A DNA stretch of 64,000 nucleotides from Sparassis latifolia (taxonomy: Eukaryota; Basidiomycota; Agaricomycetes; Polyporales; Sparassidaceae): NCBI GenBank assembly GCA_018466975.1, contig CM031560.1, positions 2,666,001 through 2,730,000 on the forward strand, in the 5' to 3' direction. Position 1 is the stretch's first letter, and each line of letters begins with the position of its first letter. Positions 57,347-64,000 of the stretch are shown piece by piece. The position numbers and the translations under genes are program-made. The notes under the pieces are model-generated. The model had not been told where the DNA came from. It made no database searches and saw nothing but the letters and a program-made list of their open reading frames with translations.

Positions 57347-57469
57347 GGGCTGCGTGTCCCATGGAGCCTCAGAATCGAAATCGACATGGGACACGCAGCC
57401 CACTAGGCCGCCAGCCAAAAACTGCATGTCCCATGAAAAATAAGTTGCGATATTCTTCATGGGACATGC
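57347..57469. repeat. Two adjacent hairpins with a shared TGTCCCATG core
   Basis: First: perfect 17-bp arms GGGCTGCGTGTCCCATG at 57347-57363 and 57385-57401. Second: perfect 14-bp arms GCATGTCCCATGAA at 57424-57437 and 57456-57469. Related GGGACACGC sequences occur left of the Ty3 element near 44890 and 44940. Function unknown. Confidence 0.8.
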
Positions 57470-57500
57470 CAATTTCACCCGAGAACCGCTACGTACTCAC

Positions 57501-57775
57501 TTAGATGAGTATCTTTAGGTAATTTGGCTGGGAGCAACACATCCACTCAAATCCCGGGCCTCCTGTGCCCTCGAAAAAATCGAAAAAATGCTCATTTGTA
57601 TGCTATACCACCCCTGTACATGTACATAAAAATTCCGGCTCGAAAATGCGTCCGGGATGCTTCTGCAGCGCGAACTCTGTCGCGCCCATTCAACATCTCA
57701 GCGGGTGCCTATCTCGGCGATGTCCGATCGTTTGGGTCGCAGTTTAGGTCCCCGTGTCCCAGGACGTTCTAAAGG
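57501..57775 (+). repeat. 270-bp dispersed repeat, copy 2
   Basis: Inverted partner of 43288-43554. Here no gene follows it; the downstream sequence is AT-rich and non-coding. Confidence 0.75.
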
Positions 57776-59426
57776 TTGCACAGTTCTGCAAACTCTTTCA
57801 GTGTGCTGCTCATAGCTCCCTGACAACTTTATGAAATCCCTTGAAACTTGCAGTCTATGTACAATAATGTCCTCTACAAGGTTATCTAAGTAGGGATTAG
57901 TCTATTTAGAAACCCCCCGCAGGAAAATAAACCCACCTTCCCCTGGAACCGCTGAAGAGAAAAATGCGAAGATGGAAATACCATCAAAAAAAGATCAATT
58001 GATGCCAATGATGGCGCCAACCATTGACACCGACTACCGCTGCCCTGACAGGGCGGATCGCGGTCCGCATCGTCATTGGAGACGATGAGCAATGACCAGC
58101 CGCTGAATTTTGGTGTGTGCTATCTCTTTGGTTCTGTGTGTCAAGATGCCCACTTAATACAAAGCCTTTTCATCTCACCTTAACAACAATGGGACACCAC
58201 TACTCGACGCAATAGGCGATAAGCGGCACCCGACGAATGACATCGGAGACACCGACGCACGCCAGCGCGCGGCGAATGTGTGCACCCTCGCTGAGTTCGA
58301 CAGCGGACCCGGGAGACCGCTGGTAAACATTGACAGGTGAGCATCTTCGAATTTTTTCAGAGCCATCACGAAATTACCAAAAGCAGGGGGGGTTTCTGTG
58401 TAAACCAGGTTTCTGAATAGACTAATCCATCCAAGTAGCATGTTAAAATTCCCAGAACTTATGTTCTCGGAGACCTTCCGGTGACGAGAGTGCAAGTGTG
58501 CAGGGTAATGCAAAATCGTCACAAGCCTGTCACGATGAGCGCCCTTCGGCATGCCCGGCAAATTTGATGGCTCGGTCAACGCAGAGCGGTGTGCACAGTT
58601 CTGCAAAGCCGCTTTGGGCGACGGAGTCTGAATTTCATCACGCTGTGGCGGATGGATGTAACGCGTCTTTCTCGCAACATAGCATAGAGCAAGAACAACT
58701 TCGCATGGCGTCAATCGGGGTCACTCTGAAGGTAGCTCCATGTTAGAAAAGCTTATATTATGGGTGGAAAAATTTTAGGATGAGTACTGCAGGAAGGATC
58801 TCCATCTCAGCTGTATTCCCGGCACTTACATTGGGGTGCAAAACCATGCAATCGCTCTCCCATTTGTTTCCACATCAACAAATTATCATACACAGGGTTG
58901 AAACATGTTTAGATAGTGTCCATACAACTACTAACCAAGCCCATTAAAATATTTTTGAGAATTGGACGAGATATTCGCATTTTGCATATTGATGCGCACT
59001 TTGCAGAACTGTGCCTAGGACAGTAAGCCCCAGCAAGGAAGCGCGCATCACCGGAACTTTATTCCGCATTACGGGCCGCAGCCATTTTGAGCACATCGTC
59101 CCAGGGCGGCCAGCGGCACTGGCCTCGTACCGCGAGCTATCAGCTTGTATCATTATAAGACCTAATGTTATCAGCACTACGGCCCGACTCCATTACCTTC
59201 TGCGACATCAGTCGCCGGTGGGCTGCCCTACATAATCATCGTTGATCTTCTCGCACGCCGTCAATACCTAACCTTGACTCTGTTGTAGCAGTACGAACCC
59301 CGAGGTGAGCCTATTCTCGCGTAATCGTCGCTAAATATTTTCATCCTGCGCGAGTCGCAGGTGAGCTTGCTCGTCATGTATCACATTCTCCGTCCAATAA
59401 TTACGTCCTCGCGGAGACAAGACGCC
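57776..59426. other. Non-coding stretch with several short inverted repeats
   Basis: Contains matching inverted 21-mers at 57895-57915 and 58408-58428, enclosing about 530 bases. GCACAGTTCTGCAAA occurs at 57778-57792 and 58593-58607, with its reverse complement at 58999-59014. These may be the ends of decayed MITEs; no target duplications were found. The 179-codon minus frame at 58175-58714 does not look like a protein. Confidence 0.4.
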
Positions 59427-61147
59427 ATGACATCTGAGCCTCCTAGCACTGGCCCTGATACGCCAGCCTCCACGGAATGGCCACTGCCGGAGGGTTCGTC
59501 CCTCTCACTCTGGCTGCAGTGCGTTCGAGCAAACCCGCTCCTCGACTACCGTTCCGTCGAACCGCTCCCGACCGAGGCCGATGTTGTCATCATCGGTTCG
59601 GGGATCAGTGGCGCGCTGGTGGCGTTCGAGCTCCTCAAGAGCGCCAATCCGCCGAGTAGCATTATGATGCTCGAGGCGCGTGAGCTTTGTTCCGGCGCCA
59701 CGGGAAGGAACGCGGGGCATTGCAAGCCCGACCAGTGGCGTGGCTTCCGCAAGTACAAGTCTGTGTTCGGTGAGCAGCAGGCCCTTAAGATTCTCGCGAA
59801 CGAGCAGGAGACTTGGGAGCGCCTCGTTGCATTCATCCGCGAGGAAAAGGTTGACTGCGATCTGTGGGTCGGGGACACCCTCGACGTGGCTGTTACAACT
59901 GAGGTCGCTGAGGACATGGCCAGCGTCTGGGAGTCGTATAAGGCTGCTGGAGGGAAAGTCGACCACGTGAAATATGTCGCAGACAAGGAAGAGGCGGTCA
60001 AAGTATGTTGAATTCTCGTAGTGGGGGCGCCAACCTACCTTAACTGCACCATGCAGATATCGCGCCTGAAGTCAGCTGTCTCACTTTGGGCATGGAACGC
60101 ATCGACACTATATCCTTGGAAACTGGTTGCGTATGTGATCCAGAAGACCCTCGATCTGGGCTTGCATCTCCAGACGTGGACGCCTGCCACTTCGGTGACG
60201 GCATCGAGGAAGTCAGGGCAATGGGAGGTCAAGACAGAGCGTGGCACGATCACGACGCCGATGGTCGTACACGCAACCAACGCATATGCATCCGCGCTGC
60301 TACCCGAGTTTAAAGGCATCATCAGGCCCACCCCACACATGTACGTCTTACCTACTTTCACATTGAATCACTGAGATCGCTGACGATCGCCCATGGCAGG
60401 TGCGACAAAGTAGTTCCCCCGCGTTCCTTCTCCGGCTCGCATGCGCTGCAGAATTCGTACGGCGTCCTTTGCTCTGGCGGCTCACTATATTCGATCAACC
60501 CGCGCACGACGTCCGACGGGATTGTGCTCTTCGGTGGCAGTAACCCGAACCAGGGCGAGCTGTTCAAGTACGTCGATGAGGATCCCGAGCGCCGCAGCAT
60601 GGACGACTCCCTCTCGAACTTCGCACCCGTCACACAGGCTGTGATCGAGCTGACCCAGAAGGACTTCATCGGCTGGTGAGCCTTTTGCTTGTTATTTGCG
60701 CGTGGTCGAAGAGACGTCCGATGCAGGGGAACGAAGACCGCGCCGGGCCAAGGGTACGAGTACAGCTGGAGCGGTATCATCGGCAGAGTGTGTCTGTTTT
60801 GTTCTACGTCCCACCTCCTGTGTATAGCGCTGACTTTACGTCTCGGGTAGAGTGCTGACGGCGTACCGTTCGTTGGTGCGGTTCCCGGAAAGCCCGGGCA
60901 GTGGATAATCGGCGGACACAATGGCCACGGGATGGTGCAGTTTCTCTGATTTACGACGTGAATACGTCCCTTCCCGGCTGATTGCAGCTTTGTATAGGCG
61001 CGCATATTCACAGCGGCCCCGGGCCTTGTCAAGCTCATACAGGGTGGCATCTGGAGTGACACTGGGCTGCCCGAGTGCTTCGAGGTCACGGCAGAGCGCC
61101 TCGCTCGGCTCCACGCGCAGTCGAACTTCAACATCCCATTCGTATAG
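59427..61147 (+). CDS. FAD-dependent oxidoreductase of the DAO family
   Basis: Flavin amine/amino-acid oxidase-like enzyme. ATG 59427 (MTSEPPSTGPDTPAS) is preferred because the upstream in-frame codons begin at a GTG. The Rossmann motif is DVVIIGSGISGALVAFELL, followed by EARELCSGATGRNAGHCKPD, a block typical of this class near the flavin. Later exons give TLYPWKLVAYVIQKTLDLGL, TPMVVHATNAYASALLPEFK, GIVLFGGSNPNQGE and, at the C-terminus, IGRSADGVPFVGAVPGKPGQ. WIIGGHNGHGM with the flavin-contacting glycines follows, and the end is FNIPFV at 61147. About five introns. The substrate is unknown; fungal members of this group resemble glycine/sarcosine and gamma-glutamylputrescine oxidases. No signal peptide. 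Confidence 0.87.
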
Positions 61148-61561
61148 AGGCCATAGAGAGGTTGTGCTGGCGATGGAGAAACATATGCTAGAAGTTACCC
61201 TGGAATGTATGCGGTACTTATGGGCCTGCGCATCGGTGTCTTCCTTTTTCCATATAGGCCTGGTTGTCGATTACTGATAACGCGCCGTGCACCGAAAACG
61301 GTTTGACTTGATTCCTTTACCAGTAGTCTCGCCAGGCGCCATTTATCCTTGCTCTGATAGTCTACACCTCTATCTTCGCAGTGTGGCAAAGGAAAATAGT
61401 CTACAGGCGCGATCACGTAGCATCAAGGCCTGCTGTGCGAGCGCTCTGATCCACTTCGGCTCTTCCTTGAGCACAGCGGTGAGGATCGTTATCCATGGTA
61501 CCCGCTCGGACATTAAACATTATTCTGTTGTCAACTCAACGCGATAGGCATTTGCTGCGTA
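61148..61561. other. Intergenic
   Basis: About 410 bases with no gene or repeat that I can support. Confidence 0.4.
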
Positions 61562-62149
61562 ATGATTATGTTAGACCTCAACGACGACATCCTCCACGTA
61601 ATCGTCGCCTATCTATCCACCTTGGCGGCGCTCAAGTTGTCCGCTACGGCTCAAACGCCACAACCTATAACAACCCAACATGCGCTTTCTTTCATGCGTT
61701 TCCGCGACTCAGCGCACTTTACAGTACTTAATGAGCTCCTCAAATACATCCGTTCTGATGGTGCTTCAGGCTGGCTGGAGCATTTCGAGATTCCGGGATA
61801 TTACGGAACGGGCGCCGCCTCTGTTACACATCATCTAAGATATGTATTCCAGCAGATGCAGATCGTCTCCTTGAAATACCTCTCCACACTGATGGCCATC
61901 AGTATTTTGACCATATCCTTGGACGGTTTCACTTCGAAGAGCTATGGTTTGGCACCAATGCTGGCACAATTGCGTTGCCGACCGCGTGAGTTGATCATCT
62001 GTCGAGAATGCTCGTGGACATGTTCCGTTCATCGTGATACATTTCAATCAGCATCATGGAGGCACCCTTGCTCTCGGATAGGTTCTACGAACTGCCCGAA
62101 CCTGTGGCTTGGTGGCGGGTTATTGGAAGAGAGCACGAACGTACGCTAG
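61562..62149 (+). pseudogene. F-box-like remnant
   Basis: ATG 61562 opens MIMLDLNDDILHVIVAYLST followed by LAALKLSATAQT, an F-box-like start (Leu-x-x-Asp-x-Leu, then a helix with Leu and Ala) as in the large basidiomycete F-box families. After FMRFRDSAHFTVLNELLKYI the leucine-rich part is short. It then passes, through possible frameshifts, into LQCRPRELIICREC-like sequence and ends at 62149, far short of the usual 400-500 residues. Probably a broken copy. Confidence 0.45.
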
Positions 62150-63469
62150 AGTCGATATAAGATGAAATGGCAGAGCGGGTGAATCGGCAGATGCATTCCC
62201 CCAGCTGCGACTTTGCTACGCTCTAGAACATCGGCAGTGGGCATGTAACAATCCATGGAAGAGAATCGTTCACTGTCGCTGTGTTCTCATGTAGTGCATA
62301 TGTTGCGTTCTGTCTGATCCCTCGGTCTGGTCGAAACAAGGGACATCAATGTTATTCTGCCTCTTCGTCGTTTACCCACGGAGCCATTTGTGTATTTCGG
62401 AAGACCGCGCTGATTTCTTTGTAGCCCTTCCAGCGCAGTGGATATCGCTGCCCAATTCAGGGCCAAACTCTGCAGGCTTGACGGCCTTGGTTTGACCAAG
62501 AAGACGCCGAGCCATTGATGATCAGCTTTTTCTAATGTAGCGTACCAGGTGAGACTGAATGATGATGAAAATATCAGATACAAGACATATGTTTTCCCGA
62601 TAATCAGTCCACTGTGAGTGGTCATGTCGTTGATCCGTAATTTGTAGGTTAACCTCCGCCGTCGAGGGCGTCCTCTCGCCAGAGACAGGTGTGCGCGATA
62701 CTAGACCTTACTTCGGAAGATACTTACTGCATGTCTTAGATCTTCGCATGGCCATCAATGTTAATCACTGTCAGGAAGCTGCGAAACACATGTCCTTATC
62801 TGTTTAGGAACGAGACAGCAGCGTCATCATGATTGAGGCTCAGTGGATTAACATTATTCTAGACAGAATGCGAGGAAAACCATACAAGTGGTGAGCGCGA
62901 AGGACTCACTGATAACAAGGAACGACTGTTTTCCTTGTCTAGAGGCTGATCCATGAGCCTATCCCAGGTCTTCGATCGCAACGTGAAAATACTTACTTCG
63001 ACAACCTCTATTGAAGATTGTTTGAGAGGCGACATGCCAGATGTACGTACCTTATACATGTGATGGCATCAAGATCCACCTGATCCACCAATCATACCCG
63101 GGCCCCCCTTTCGCATAATTTTGCTGCTTCTCAGCGGTAGTCTGAGAATCCAGAGGACCGGCGGACTTATCGTCGTGTCCATTTGTTGAGCACTGCGTAC
63201 ACAGTTCTGCGGGTGGTCTATAACGACTTATCCTGCACACAGTCTGAGGAGCAAAGGGCGATATGGTGGAAGACGACGTGTTTGGAGAGATACTATCTCT
63301 CCAAATACATCAGATATGTAGCGTCGTCCAGCCGAGAGAAACACCGACCACGACGTCGACCACCGGCCACGGCCGGCCATCTGTCAATCGACTTCCCGTC
63401 TAAACATGGACACCATCCATAAACCACCCTGCTCGTCGACGTTCGCTCCCCTTCACATCTCCCGCTCCA
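62150..63469. other. Intergenic
   Basis: 1.3 kb. Short frames on both strands, none recognisable. GTGAGT/AG pairs are present, but no frame joins across them convincingly. Confidence 0.35.
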
Positions 63470-64000
63470 ATGCGTGCATCGCCTTTGATTGCGGCGGCAG
63501 CTGCCCTCGCGAGTTCTGCCAACGCCTTCCCAGGCTCCAAGTGTCACGACGAGCACGGTCTATTTCAGTACGGCCATGCGGACTGTAAGGTTACTCCGAA
63601 GGTGATCATCATCAGCATGGTACGTCGCGTCGACCCTCTACCAAAAAAAGCTCAGTTGTGAATGAAACCACAGTTCGGACCCGAGGCGGACATCTGGTAC
63701 TCAAACAACGAGGTGTATGACGTCCTGGCGCGCAACATAAGCGTACCCGGCTTATCCCCGCTTTACCCAGATGTGCACTGCACCGCGAACGCCGAGGTGT
63801 GCCAGTTGACCACTGGCGAGTCAGGTGCGTTGGTATTCCCTACCCGGCTTCCCGTTCGTTCACGAGGACTCGCTTCTCATAGAGATCAACGCCGCCGTGA
63901 CAATCTCGAGTCTCGTCGCAAGCCCGCTGTTCCACCTTACCAAGACCTACTTCATGATTGCCGGCATCGCAGGTATCAATCCGCATCAAGGAACGATCGC
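63470..64000 (+). CDS. Secreted NUP-family protein (purine nucleoside permease-like), 3' end outside
   Basis: ATG 63470 begins MRASPLIAAAAALASSANAF, a signal peptide with a hydrophobic alanine core and likely cleavage after ANA. The mature part reads KVTPKVIIISM, then, after an intron (63620-63672), FGPEADIWYSNNEVYDVLAR. NISVPGLSPLYPDVHC and EVCQLTTGESEINAAVTISS follow, and the last readable stretch is KTYFMIAGIAGINPHQGT, the conserved glycine-rich block of the NUP family. A second intron lies at about 63824-63881. NUP proteins were named from nucleoside uptake in Candida; extracellular nucleoside hydrolase or phosphorylase-like activity is also discussed. The gene continues past the window. 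Confidence 0.85.

Noticed and set aside
57895..58428. MITE bounded by inverted 21-mers
   Set aside because: No target duplication and no second copy seen in the window; kept only as a note in the non-coding stretch.
58175..58714. 179-codon minus-strand reading frame
   Set aside because: No recognisable protein, no good promoter context, and it overlaps short inverted repeats; probably chance.

Overview
The window looks like nuclear DNA of an agaricomycete basidiomycete. Host genes are cut by many short GT...AG introns of about 50-60 bases, and the repeats belong to families typical of mushroom-forming fungi: a Plavaka transposase, a TET/JBP-type dioxygenase, a Ty3 retrotransposon and a LINE tail. 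I cannot name the species. No rRNA, tRNA or CRISPR array was recognised by eye. Intron positions were read by eye and are approximate.

Layout. 1-8.2 kb is ordinary host sequence: an MFS transporter (minus, running off the left edge), PAF1 and an AVL9-family gene. 8.6-32.4 kb is one broken minus-strand host gene, a P-loop NTPase with a nuclease-like C-terminal region, spread over 24 kb by nested insertions. Its 5' part (30.9-32.4 kb) forms one arm of a 2-kb palindrome and carries a 214-bp MITE. Its Walker-B exon (28.8-29.0 kb) is split by a second copy of that MITE. An intron holds a 5'-truncated LINE (10.69-28.28 kb, 13-bp target duplication). The LINE in turn is split by a 16.3-kb Plavaka-type DNA transposon (11257-27600). 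The 3' part of the gene (8.6-10.7 kb) carries an 891-bp CACTA-like foldback element in an intron.

The 16.3-kb transposon is the most remarkable object here. Between related 37-bp terminal inverted repeats it carries, from left to right, an uncharacterised basidiomycete gene (minus), an almost complete NAD-dependent glutamate dehydrogenase gene with introns and intact catalytic motifs (minus), a perfect 19-bp hairpin in the divergent promoter, a TET/JBP-like 2OG-Fe(II) dioxygenase gene (plus), and a Plavaka transposase (plus) broken by four in-frame TGA codons. The MITEs share its 13-bp end and appear to be its non-autonomous relatives.

33-41.1 kb returns to host-like genes: an unknown protein, a TPR protein with a decayed tandem copy, a 351-bp MITE with an 8-bp target duplication, and a CBM5/12-DM9 lectin-like gene. 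43-57.8 kb is repeat-rich: a solo LTR with a 5-bp target duplication, and a 12.2-kb Ty3 element with 1.37-kb LTRs. Its gag-pol runs on the minus strand, and the space between pol and the 3' LTR is filled by antisense reading frames on the plus strand. 59.4 kb to the end holds an FAD-dependent oxidoreductase, an F-box-like remnant and the start of a secreted NUP-family (purine nucleoside permease) gene.

A recurring theme is decay by C-to-T and G-to-A transitions that turn CGA or TGG codons into TGA. It is seen in the transposase, the gag gene and the host pseudogene, in a segment that also carries a predicted methylcytosine oxidase.
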